A stretch of DNA of 64,000 nucleotides from Desulfosporosinus youngiae DSM 17734 (GTDB taxonomy: Bacteria; Bacillota; Desulfitobacteriia; Desulfitobacteriales; Desulfitobacteriaceae), in contig NZ_CM001441.1 of assembly GCF_000244895.1 (NCBI RefSeq), positions 4,988,198 to 5,052,197 of the forward strand. Reading direction: 5' to 3'. Position 1 is the stretch's first letter, and each line of letters begins with the position of its first letter. Positions 26,282 through 34,742 of this stretch are shown here, one piece after another. The translations under genes were made by a program, and so were the position numbers. Under the pieces are notes generated by a model, which was given only the letters and a program-made list of their open reading frames with translations, made no database searches and was not told the DNA's origin.

Positions 26282-27838
26282 TTATACGATTTTTGTGGTC
26301 CAATCTTCCAGATTCCAGACATCCGTGACCCAATCTTCGTAAAAATCCGGTTCGTGGGAAACCACAATGACCGTCCCTTTAAAGTCCATAATAGCCCTCT
26401 TAAGCTCGGCCTTAGCATCCACATCCAAATGATTCGTAGGTTCGTCAAGGACAAGCCAGTTCACATCTTTCAGCATCAGCTTACACAAGCGAACTTTGGC
26501 ATTTTCCCCCCCACTTAGAACCATCATTTTACTGGAGATGTGTTCACTGGTCAAACCACACCTGGCCAAGGCTCCCCGCACTTCAGAGTTTGTCATTCCG
26601 GGATACTCATCCCACACTTCCTCCAAAGCTGTCTTAGAATTCTTGCGACTGGATTCTTGCTCAAAGTAACCAGGATAAAGATAATCACCCAGCTCAACTT
26701 CACCTGAAACCGGCGGGATATACCCCAACAGAGTTTTTAACAGCGTAGATTTTCCCAATCCGTTAACCCCACGGATCGCAACCTTCTGCCCGCGTTCCAG
26801 GGCCAAGTCCAGCGGACGAGTCAAAGGCTCATCATACCCAAGCACAATATTTTTGGCTTCAAAAATCACTTTTCCAGGTGACCGTGCTTCCCTAAATTTA
26901 AACTTGGGCTGAATCTTCTCTCTTGGCCGCTCCAGCAGATCCATTTTTTCCAGCTGCTTCTGACGGCTCTTAGCCCGCCCGGTCGTTGAAATCCGCGCTT
27001 TATTGCGGGCAATAAAGTCTTCGAGACGATCGACTTCTTTCTGCTGTTTATCATAGGCTTTAAGTTCCTGAATCTTTTTAGTTTCTAAAAGCGCCATAAA
27101 TTGCTCGTAGTTTCCAGTATAACGAGTCAACTGCGCATTATCCACGTGATAAATAACATTGATGACGCTATTCAAAAACGGAACATCATGAGAAACGAGA
27201 ATAAACGCATTCTCATATTGATTCAAATAACGTTTGAGCCATTCGATATGCTCAACATCCAAAAAGTTGGTGGGCTCGTCCAAAATTAAGATGGTCGGAT
27301 TTTGAAGCAGCAGTTTGGTGAGTAAGACCTTCGTCCTCTGACCTCCACTCAAATCTGTAACATCTTTATCCAGTCCGATTTCACCAAGACCCAGTCCATT
27401 AGCAATCTCTTCGATTTTCGCATCGATCATATAAAAACCATTGTGCTCTAAAATACTCTGAATTTCCCCTACGTCTTCCAGAAGCTTATTCATTTCGCTT
27501 TCAGAGACATTGCCCATACGGTCATACATCTCTAAAGTCTCCGCTTCCAAATCATACATCCCTTGAAACGCTTCTTTAAGCACATCCCGGATGGTCTTTC
27601 CTTTGGTCAAAACCGTATGCTGATCCAGATAGCCGACCGTCACCCGATTTGACCATTCGACGTTGCCTTTATCAGGCATCAGGCGCCCTGTTATAATATC
27701 CAGAAAGGTCGATTTTCCCTCCCCGTTCGCTCCTACTAAGCCAACATGCTCCCCTTTTAATAAACGAAACGTGACATCCTCAAATATTTTGCGTCCACCA
27801 AACCCATGACTGACATTTTCAACATTTAAAACACTCAT
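26282..27838 (-). CDS. ABC-F family ATPase (YbiT/YkpA-like)
   Basis: 518 residues with two ABC ATPase domains and no membrane segments. Walker A motifs are GANGEGKST (near residue 40) and GVNGLGKST (near 360). Signatures are LSGGQRTKV and LSGGENAKV, and both Walker B sites end in DEPTN. A linker of about 80 residues rich in Lys, Arg and Glu lies between the domains and reaches the ribosomal E/P site in ABC-F proteins. Such proteins act on ribosomes, either as translation factors or in antibiotic protection; this one lacks the extended antibiotic-resistance-domain features I would need to call resistance. A second, larger ABC-F lies just upstream. Confidence 0.9.
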   Translation of the reverse strand: MSVLNVENVSHGFGGRKIFEDVTFRLLKGEHVGLVGANGEGKSTFLDIITGRLMPDKGNVEWSNRVTVGYLDQHTVLTKGKTIRDVLKEAFQGMYDLEAETLEMYDRMGNVSESEMNKLLEDVGEIQSILEHNGFYMIDAKIEEIANGLGLGEIGLDKDVTDLSGGQRTKVLLTKLLLQNPTILILDEPTNFLDVEHIEWLKRYLNQYENAFILVSHDVPFLNSVINVIYHVDNAQLTRYTGNYEQFMALLETKKIQELKAYDKQQKEVDRLEDFIARNKARISTTGRAKSRQKQLEKMDLLERPREKIQPKFKFREARSPGKVIFEAKNIVLGYDEPLTRPLDLALERGQKVAIRGVNGLGKSTLLKTLLGYIPPVSGEVELGDYLYPGYFEQESSRKNSKTALEEVWDEYPGMTNSEVRGALARCGLTSEHISSKMMVLSGGENAKVRLCKLMLKDVNWLVLDEPTNHLDVDAKAELKRAIMDFKGTVIVVSHEPDFYEDWVTDVWNLEDWTTKIV

Positions 27839-27901
27839 CTGACTTAACTTCTCTCCCTTAAGTAAACTAGAACTCCTATCAGGCGCCCAAAAATGAGTTA
27901 T

Positions 27902-28057
27902 TTACTTATCAAACATCCCACCGACTTTGCGCCGTTTAATGCCCTTCCTTTTCTCTCCGATTTTTTGCATCGCTTTAATCGGCCCACCTTGTTGAGAGCT
28001 CTTTAGTTTTTTCTCCTCAACTAATTTTTTCATCAGGCCCAAGGTCTTTTCGTCCAT
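27902..28057 (-). CDS. 51-residue basic protein between two ABC-F genes
   Basis: The frame starts at the ATG 28055-28057, behind the SD GGAGGA, and ends at the TAA 27902-27904. It begins MDEKTLGLMKKLVEEKK and ends RRKVGGMFDK. It is strongly basic, probably helical, and has no signal or membrane segment. I recognise no named family. The SD, compact fit (21 bp from the upstream ABC-F stop) and shared strand support a real gene. The basic character would suit RNA or ribosome binding, in line with its neighbours, but that is inference. Confidence 0.75.
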   Translation of the reverse strand: MDEKTLGLMKKLVEEKKLKSSQQGGPIKAMQKIGEKRKGIKRRKVGGMFDK

Positions 28058-28078
28058 CTGTCGTGTCCTCCAATAAGT

Positions 28079-30028
28079 TTATCTGCCCTTTGTTTCGGCT
28101 ATCTTTTCTGCCAACTCCGTTAAATATGTCCAACGTTCCAACAAATCATCCAGTTTCTGTTCAAGGGTTTCTTGAAGCTTCACTAGCTCATTCAGCTTTC
28201 CAAAATCACTGCCGGCATCATTCATAGCCTGAGTGTTTTTTTGCAGTTCTTCTTCTGCTTGCGCAATCCGGGCGTCAATTTGATCATATTCCTGCTGCTC
28301 TTTATAGGTCATTTTGAGCGGACGTTCTTTCTTGCTTTCGGGTTCTCCCTTTTCTGAATCAAGCTTTATTTCTCGGAAGGTTTTTGCTAAAGCGGCCAAT
28401 TTAACAGCCTGTTCGGCCTCTTGCTCAGCAGCGTATACTTGCTCACGATAGTCCGAGTAATTTCCCGTATATGAGCGAATTTTTCCTTCACCCTCAAACG
28501 CAAAAATCTTATCTGTGACCCGGTCAAGAAAATACCGATCGTGGGAGACAGCCATAACCGCTCCCGGAAAATCATCCAAATAGCTTTCCAAAATAGTGAG
28601 AGTTTGAATATCTAAATCATTGGTCGGCTCGTCCAATAAGAGAACATTCGGTGCTCCCATCAAAACCTGCAACAAGTACAACCTGCGTTTTTCCCCGCCG
28701 GAGAGCTTACCAATTTGTGTCCACTGAACGGCCGGCGGAAATAAAAAGCGTTCCAGCATTTGAGAAGCCGTCAAAGAACCACCATCTGCCGTGGGGATCA
28801 CTTCGGCTATGGCTTTAATCGAATCAATGACACGTACATCCGGATCCATATCACTGTTTTCCTGAGAAAAATAGCCTATCTTAACCGTCGAACCCAGTTC
28901 GATACTACCGCTATCCGGCGTCAGCTTTCCGGCAATCAGGTTCAACAAGGTCGACTTGCCACTCCCATTGGGTCCGATAATTCCTATCCGATCATTCCTC
29001 AAAAGAATGTAGCTAAAATCTTTGATAACTACACCCCGATCAGGAAACCCTTTTTGCAGCTCAGTGCATTCCAGAATCTTTTTTCCTAAGCGGGACGCCC
29101 CCGCCAGGATTTCAATCCGCTCCTCATGATCTAAGGGCTTCTCAGCCTGCAGTTTTTCAAAACGTTCTATCCTGGCCTTTTGCTTCGTCGTCCGGGCTTT
29201 AGCGCCTCTCCGCATCCAAGCAAGCTCATTGCGAAAGAGGTTTTGGCGCTTTCTCTCGGATGCTTCAAGCTGCTCCTCCCGCTCCGCTTTCAATTCCAGG
29301 AAACGGCTGTAATTACCGGGATAAGGATACACCCTCCCGTGATCTAACTCCAGCACTCGCCCCACCACACGATCCAGAAAATACCGATCGTGCGTAATCA
29401 TAACCAACGCACCTTTACGTTTATTTAAATACTGCTCCAGCCAATCAACCGTATCATTATCAATGTGATTCGTTGGTTCATCGAGCATCAGGATATCTGT
29501 AGGATTAATGAGAGCACTCGCCAAAGCAACTCGTTTTCTCTGTCCGCCTGAAAGAGTTCCCACTAAGGTATCAAAACCGGAAATTCCCAGCTTAGTCAAG
29601 ATGGTTTTGGCCTCGTTTTCGAGTTGCCAGGCATCCTGCTCATCCATTTGCTGGCCTAAGGCTATCAGCGTTTGTTGAAGTACCGGCTCATCAGGATCTG
29701 CATTCAGCTTTTCTAAAGCGGATTCATACTCCCGCAGCAGCTTTATCTGCGGGGAATTTCCTTTAAAGACCTGCTGTAAGACTGTCGCCGTTTCTTCGAA
29801 CTCCGGGTTTTGAGAGAGGTATTCTAAGCGGACGCTATTGCCAATCGTAACTTTACCCTGATCCGGCCATTCAATACCAGCTAATATTTTAAGTAATGTA
29901 GACTTACCCGTCCCATTGACTCCGATAATCCCTATTTTCTCCCCTTCGTCAATCCCGAAGGAAATATCAGTGAATAGAAGCTTTTCACCATAACTTTTCG
30001 TCAAATTTTCAGCAGTTAAGACATTCAT
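28079..30028 (-). CDS. ABC-F family ATPase (Uup-like, with C-terminal coiled coil)
   Basis: 649 residues with tandem ATPase domains: Walker A GVNGTGKST and GPNGSGKST, signatures LSGGQRKRV and LSGGEKRRL, Walker B LMLDEPTNH and LLLDEPTND. The inter-domain linker is long and charged. A C-terminal region (about 560-649) rich in Glu, Gln and Lys fits the Uup coiled coil that binds DNA or ribosomes. Uup-type proteins affect ribosome assembly, translation and replication intermediates in E. coli. The ATG is at 30026-30028. It is the first gene of a three-gene run with the 51-residue protein and the second ABC-F. Confidence 0.9.
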   Translation of the reverse strand: MNVLTAENLTKSYGEKLLFTDISFGIDEGEKIGIIGVNGTGKSTLLKILAGIEWPDQGKVTIGNSVRLEYLSQNPEFEETATVLQQVFKGNSPQIKLLREYESALEKLNADPDEPVLQQTLIALGQQMDEQDAWQLENEAKTILTKLGISGFDTLVGTLSGGQRKRVALASALINPTDILMLDEPTNHIDNDTVDWLEQYLNKRKGALVMITHDRYFLDRVVGRVLELDHGRVYPYPGNYSRFLELKAEREEQLEASERKRQNLFRNELAWMRRGAKARTTKQKARIERFEKLQAEKPLDHEERIEILAGASRLGKKILECTELQKGFPDRGVVIKDFSYILLRNDRIGIIGPNGSGKSTLLNLIAGKLTPDSGSIELGSTVKIGYFSQENSDMDPDVRVIDSIKAIAEVIPTADGGSLTASQMLERFLFPPAVQWTQIGKLSGGEKRRLYLLQVLMGAPNVLLLDEPTNDLDIQTLTILESYLDDFPGAVMAVSHDRYFLDRVTDKIFAFEGEGKIRSYTGNYSDYREQVYAAEQEAEQAVKLAALAKTFREIKLDSEKGEPESKKERPLKMTYKEQQEYDQIDARIAQAEEELQKNTQAMNDAGSDFGKLNELVKLQETLEQKLDDLLERWTYLTELAEKIAETKGR

Positions 30029-30142
30029 CCTGACCCTCTTCTCTTTAGCAAAAGCTGTCGAACAATTTATTATATCACAGTTCTAAGAAGGACGCCCTAT
30101 ATAGAAACTGCCTTAATCTGCAAGACGTCTAACCATAAAAAT

Positions 30143-30186
30143 AGCCGTCCTCGGTTACTCCATAATTAAAGAAACCAAGGACAGCC
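30143..30186 (-). terminator. Terminator after the Spo0E-like gene, repeated hairpin family
   Basis: Arms AGCCGTCCTCGGTT (30143-30156) and AACCAAGGACAGCC (30173-30186) pair with two mismatches. On the minus strand it is followed by ATTTTTA. It lies 28 bp past the small Spo0E-like gene and shares the GGACGG/CCGTCC core with three other hairpins in the window. Confidence 0.8.
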
Positions 30187-30213
30187 TAATATTTTCTCTC
30201 ATTGAAAAACGTT

Positions 30214-30366
30214 TTAATGCTTGCCTTTCAGATAAAACTCGTTAATTAATACGTCTAATTTAGAGCTGATACTCACAACTCTATCATCCGTCAAATCTTT
30301 ATCTGAAGCGACTTCATGCATTTCTAATCTCAATTCTTCAATTTGCTCTTCTAGCAATTTACTCAC
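30214..30366 (-). CDS. Spo0E-like aspartyl-phosphate phosphatase
   Basis: 50 residues. It begins MSKLLEEQIEELRLEMHEVA and carries the family motif SSKLDVLINEFY (S-x-x-L-D) near the C-terminus, with a preceding first helix. Spo0E-type proteins remove phosphate from Spo0A~P and so restrain sporulation. The start is a GTG at 30364-30366 with the SD GAGGT six nt upstream; the stop is at 30214-30216. It is monocistronic with its own terminator. The 146 bp between it and hutI shows no hairpin. Confidence 0.88.
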   Translation of the reverse strand: MSKLLEEQIEELRLEMHEVASDKDLTDDRVVSISSKLDVLINEFYLKGKH

Positions 30367-30512
30367 TAGAATACCTCATTTCAACATATTTGATAACCTT
30401 GAACCATTCTAATACAATACTCAAATATCATCAACAATATATAAGATAATCTTTTGTCGAAATGAGATGAATTATAAATACTTGAAAAAAGTCTATAAAT
30501 TCCAAAAACTGT

Positions 30513-31772
30513 CTAAATACTCCAGGCTACTTTTCCTCGTTTAATCACCATTTCTACGGGGTTATTTCCAAAATGATAGGGCAAATAATTTAGATTTGGT
30601 ATGTCAAGTATGAGCACATCCCCCTGTTTTCCAACTTCCAAACTTCCCACCTGATCCGCTCTGTCAATAGCATGCGCAGCATTGATCGTCGCCGCTGTCA
30701 AAGCCTCCTCAGGAGTAAGTCTAAGGTATAGGCAGGCAATGGTCAAAACAAGCGGCATGGATTCTGTGGGAGACGATCCTGGATTTGAATCCGTGGCCAG
30801 TGCTAGAGGTACCCCTGCTTGAACCATCTCTCTTGCTCTGGCGTACGAATTCTTGGCAAGATTAAACGACGTTGCCGGAAGCAACACTGCAATGACACCT
30901 TTTCGGGCAAGGGCCGCGATCCCTTCATCCGAGGCTTGAAGTAAATGATCTGCACTAATAACGCCCAGCTTTGCAGCTAATTCTGCTCCTCCTGCTGAAG
31001 CCAATTCATCAGCGTGCATTTTTAACTTAAGATTTAAATCTTTAGCCTTCAGTAAAATCCGCTCACTGGATTCGAGACTAAAAACCCCAGGCTCGCAAAA
31101 AACGTCACAGAACTCCGCCAAGCCCTCTGCGGCAATCTGAGGCAACATTTCATCAACAATGTAGTTTGTGAACCTTTCTTCATTGTAGCCTGGGGGAACG
31201 GCATGCGCACCCATAAACGTCGGTACTAAATCAACGGCTTGTTCTTGATCTAATTCATGGATCAAACGCAACGCCCGGAGTTCTTCATCCAGCATTAAGC
31301 CATATCCGCTCTTCGCCTCAGCCGTCGTCGTGCCCATGCTGAGCATCGTTCGAAGCCGGCGACTTGTCTGCGCCTTAATTTCTTCATCCGATGCCTGCTT
31401 TGTACTCTGAACCGTGGATAAAATCCCCCCGCCCTGTTTAAGTATCTCGAGATAGGGAACCCCTTTTAGTTTTAAAGACAACTCGTTCTCACGCGAGCCA
31501 GCATAAAGAACATGGGTGTGAGGATCAACAAATCCTGGTGTAACAACTTTACCTGACGCATTAATTAGCTTTGTATCAGGGCCTATCCATCCATCTGCCC
31601 GGACTTCCTCAGTTGTGCCAACCGCTGTAATCTTGCCGTCTTGAATAGCAACAGCACCATCCTCGATTATACCGATCTCAGACATATCCGTCCCACAGGC
31701 CGGTCCCTCCGAGAAACCTCTCAGCGTCGCCATCATCTGAGCGGAATGGATCACCAGATCCGCATAAACCAC
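30513..31772 (-). CDS. hutI: Imidazolonepropionase
   Basis: About 419 residues, amidohydrolase superfamily. It hydrolyses 4-imidazolone-5-propanoate to N-formimino-L-glutamate, the third step of histidine degradation. Metal-ligand segments are visible as DPHTHVLYAGSREN, MGAHAVPPGYN, KMHADELASAGG and LATDSNPGSSPT. I prefer the GTG at 31770-31772, which has GGAG eight nt upstream; the TTG at 31790 has no useful SD. It starts 21 bp after the hutU stop, and the two are surely cotranscribed. No hutH or formiminoglutamate hydrolase is present in the window. Confidence 0.95.
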   Translation of the reverse strand: MVYADLVIHSAQMMATLRGFSEGPACGTDMSEIGIIEDGAVAIQDGKITAVGTTEEVRADGWIGPDTKLINASGKVVTPGFVDPHTHVLYAGSRENELSLKLKGVPYLEILKQGGGILSTVQSTKQASDEEIKAQTSRRLRTMLSMGTTTAEAKSGYGLMLDEELRALRLIHELDQEQAVDLVPTFMGAHAVPPGYNEERFTNYIVDEMLPQIAAEGLAEFCDVFCEPGVFSLESSERILLKAKDLNLKLKMHADELASAGGAELAAKLGVISADHLLQASDEGIAALARKGVIAVLLPATSFNLAKNSYARAREMVQAGVPLALATDSNPGSSPTESMPLVLTIACLYLRLTPEEALTAATINAAHAIDRADQVGSLEVGKQGDVLILDIPNLNYLPYHFGNNPVEMVIKRGKVAWSI

Positions 31773-31793
31773 ACAATCATCTCCATTCAATTC

Positions 31794-33806
31794 CTACTTG
31801 ACCAACCGATCAATCAATTCATCCTTTGGAATAAAGGGAACCGTAATATGCCCCAGCCCCTTATATCGCTCGTTAAACTCGATGCTCGTCTCGATGGAAT
31901 GTTCATTTCTAGCCCAAGACCGTCGCGCTACTCCACCGATAACATCCCATAACAGAGCAGATTTGATAATACTGTCCACTCGCTCGCTGCCATCAAGCAC
32001 CAAGCCAAAGCCGCCATTAATGGCTTTGCCAATACCGACGCCCCCTCCATTGTGAAGAGATACGAGGCTCATCCCACGCGCAGCATCTCCCGCGAAACTC
32101 TGCACAGCCATGTCTGCCATAACATTGCTGCCATCTTTAATGTTTGCTGTTTCTCTGAACGGCGAATCTGTTCCGCTCACATCATGATGATCCCGCCCCA
32201 GCATGACCGGGCCAATTTCTCCCTGACGTACCATTTCATTAAATTTAAGGGCAATTTTAATGCGTCCTTCGGCATCCTGATATAGAATTCGGGCTTGCGT
32301 ACCTACGACCAGTTTGTTTTTCTCAGCATCCTTAATCCAAATATAATTATCCCGATCTTGCCCCCTGCGATTCGGATCAATACAAGACATCGCTGCCGAG
32401 TCCGTTTTACGCAAATCTTCCGGTTTGCCGCTCAGGCAAACCCATCGGAACGGTCCATATCCATAATCAAAGAGCTCCGGCCCCATAATATCTTCGACAT
32501 AGGACGGGAAGATAAAACCATCTTTTTCATCCACACCGTTTTTCGAAATTTCCTTCACTCCAGCATCATAAACCGCTTTCATAAACGAATTACCATAATC
32601 AAAGAAATACGTCCCACGTTCAACCAGGGTGCGGATTAATTCAAATTGACGAACCAAACTCTGATCCACGAGCTTCTTAAACTCAGCCCGGTCTGTTGCC
32701 AGCAGCCTCGTTCTCTCTGCAAAGGAAATCCCCTGCGGGCAATACCCGCCTTCATAGGCAACATGGCAGGACGTCTGATCACTGAGCAAATCCACTTGAA
32801 TTTGATGATTAACCGCATACTCCAATAAATCGACAATGTTACCCTGATAAGCAATCGACATAGGCTCTTTTTTCCGCATATACTCATCCGCAATACGGAA
32901 GACTTCCTCAAGATCCGCAGACACTCTGCTAACCCAACCTTGCTCAAAACGAGTCTTGATTCTAGACTCATCCACTTCAGCAATAATTCCCACACCACAG
33001 GCAATTTCCACAGACTTTCCTTGAGCACCACTCATTCCGCCCAGACCTGAGGAGATGAATAATCGCCCGCTTAAATCCCCATCGTGTGGAATCCCTAACT
33101 TCATTCGCCCGGCATTAAGCAAGGTATTAAAGGTACCATGGACAATTCCCTGAGGGCCAATATACATCCAACCGCCCGCCGTCATCTGCCCATAATTTGC
33201 GACACCCATTTGTTCAGCAATTTCCCAATCCTTCTGATTGTCAAACATCCCGACCATCAAAGCATTGGTAATAATCACCCGCGGAGCATCCGGGCGGGAA
33301 GGAAATAAGCCGACGGGATGACCTGATTCCATAACCAGAGTCTGTTGATCTGTCATCACTTCGAGATATTTTTTAATCAAACGATATTGCAGCCAGTTTT
33401 GACAAACACTTCCTGTCTCACCATAAGTAACAAGCTCATAAGGGTAAAGCGCCACGTCAAAATCCAGGTTGTTATCAATCATCACCTGAAAAGCCTTGCC
33501 TTCTGTGCAGTTACCCTTATACTCATCGATAGGCTTCCCATACAACCTTCCCGCCGGACGGTAACGATACGCATAAATTCTCCCCCTGGTCCGCAACTCC
33601 TCCAGAAACTCAGGCGCTAATTGTTCATGCAGTTCTTCGGGAACATAGCGCAAAGCGTTTTTCAAGGCAATTTTCGTTTGCTCAACCGACAGGCTATAAC
33701 CTCGATCCGGTGCCCGCCTAATCCCTTCCACAAACTCCGGCATCTCCGGCAATTTAGAATCCAGCTTGATCGTCATGGCTTGGGAAATGTTATTGTTACT
33801 GATCAT
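31794..33806 (-). CDS. hutU: Urocanate hydratase (long form)
   Basis: 670 residues, in the size class of the long urocanases (like the animal enzyme) and not the roughly 550-residue Bacillus form. It uses tightly bound NAD+ to hydrate urocanate to imidazolonepropionate. Visible motifs are GWMYIGPQGIVHGTFNTL, the NAD-site run SGLGGMSGAQGK, DQTSCHVAYEGGYCPQG and the C-terminal HNGGGVGIGKAINGGFG. The ATG at 33804-33806 has the SD AGGGGTGA; the in-frame GTG at 33815 lies inside that SD. It lies 192 bp downstream of the corrinoid protein gene and upstream of hutI. The substrate could be a urocanate derivative in this context, which sequence alone cannot settle. Confidence 0.94.
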   Translation of the reverse strand: MISNNNISQAMTIKLDSKLPEMPEFVEGIRRAPDRGYSLSVEQTKIALKNALRYVPEELHEQLAPEFLEELRTRGRIYAYRYRPAGRLYGKPIDEYKGNCTEGKAFQVMIDNNLDFDVALYPYELVTYGETGSVCQNWLQYRLIKKYLEVMTDQQTLVMESGHPVGLFPSRPDAPRVIITNALMVGMFDNQKDWEIAEQMGVANYGQMTAGGWMYIGPQGIVHGTFNTLLNAGRMKLGIPHDGDLSGRLFISSGLGGMSGAQGKSVEIACGVGIIAEVDESRIKTRFEQGWVSRVSADLEEVFRIADEYMRKKEPMSIAYQGNIVDLLEYAVNHQIQVDLLSDQTSCHVAYEGGYCPQGISFAERTRLLATDRAEFKKLVDQSLVRQFELIRTLVERGTYFFDYGNSFMKAVYDAGVKEISKNGVDEKDGFIFPSYVEDIMGPELFDYGYGPFRWVCLSGKPEDLRKTDSAAMSCIDPNRRGQDRDNYIWIKDAEKNKLVVGTQARILYQDAEGRIKIALKFNEMVRQGEIGPVMLGRDHHDVSGTDSPFRETANIKDGSNVMADMAVQSFAGDAARGMSLVSLHNGGGVGIGKAINGGFGLVLDGSERVDSIIKSALLWDVIGGVARRSWARNEHSIETSIEFNERYKGLGHITVPFIPKDELIDRLVK

Positions 33807-33900
33807 ACAGGTCACCCCTCACTAAAAATTTTAAGCCTTGACCTAACTTACTAATCAATAAAACTAGCAGAAAAGTCACTTAATTGGCAGTTTAGAAATA

Positions 33901-33930
33901 GGTACAGTTGTCCCTGCGGACTCCTGTACC
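33901..33930. promoter_or_regulatory. Nested hairpin between the corrinoid gene and hutU
   Basis: Outer arms GGTACAG / CTGTACC enclose an inner stem GTCC CTGC GGAC. On the minus strand it is followed by TATTTCT, a weak T-tract, and then by three TAG triplets within 25 nt (complement of about 33843-33866). It may reduce read-through into hutU or be an attenuator; HutP binds UAG-type triplets, but the spacing here (10 and 5 nt) is not the canonical 4. Confidence 0.5.
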
Positions 33931-33998
33931 CTTATCATTATACGGAACTTTCGCCGTAATCTCTATCCCTGCCATGGAAAAACTCATTCACGAGTTTA

Positions 33999-34634
33999 CT
34001 AAGCAATTAAATTCCGACACAAATCTGTGGCAGCTGCAGCATCCGGAGCATATCCGTCGGCGCCGATTTCATTAGCGAAGCTTTGGGAAATGGGGGCTCC
34101 TCCAATCACAACTTTGACGGAATCACGCAATCCCTCTTCTTTCAATGCCTCAATCGTATCCTTCATGGCCGGCATTGTTGTTGTCAAAAGAGCGGACATA
34201 GCAATAACTTGGGGCTTGTGGTCTTTAACCCCTTTCACAAAAACAGCAGGGGCTATGTCAACACCTAAGTCAACAATCTCAAATCCGGCACTTTCCATCA
34301 TCATCACGACGAGATTTTTCCCGATGTCGTGAAGGTCGCCCTTTACCGTACCAATCAACACTTTCCCGGCAGTAGGCATATCTTTATCCGCAATCAAAGG
34401 TTTTAAGAGTTCGATCCCTGTGCTCATAGCTCTGGCAGACATCATGACCTCCGGAACAAACATATCCCCGGCTTTGAAACGAACCCCGACAACATTCATA
34501 CCCGCCATTAATCCTTGGTTAATAATTTCTAAAGGCTCAATACCGTTATCGATCATCTTCTGAGTTAAATCCTTAGCTCCGGCATAATTCCCACTAATCA
34601 CAAGTTCAGATAAATTAGCAAAATTGCTCATCAT
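33999..34634 (-). CDS. Corrinoid methyl-carrier protein (MtgC/MttC type)
   Basis: 211 residues: an N-terminal helical cap (about 1-85, with MAGMNVVGVRFKAGDMFVPE) and a C-terminal B12-binding domain with the base-off motif GDLHDIGKN, whose His ligates cobalt, plus SALLTTTMPAM and GGAPIS. It accepts a methyl group from the MttB-family partners and donates it to a second methyltransferase that makes methyl-tetrahydrofolate in acetogen-like bacteria. No such second methyltransferase is in the window. The ATG follows AGGAGGAATT. It is 108 bp after the second mttB homologue. Confidence 0.94.
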   Translation of the reverse strand: MMSNFANLSELVISGNYAGAKDLTQKMIDNGIEPLEIINQGLMAGMNVVGVRFKAGDMFVPEVMMSARAMSTGIELLKPLIADKDMPTAGKVLIGTVKGDLHDIGKNLVVMMMESAGFEIVDLGVDIAPAVFVKGVKDHKPQVIAMSALLTTTMPAMKDTIEALKEEGLRDSVKVVIGGAPISQSFANEIGADGYAPDAAAATDLCRNLIA

Positions 34635-34742
34635 AATTCCTCCTATAATATTAGTTATTATCTTTATCCAAGGATACTCTTATACCACTTTAACATCTTT
34701 GTCGTCTATGATTATTCAGGCATGTGCAGTTTTTAATTAGAT

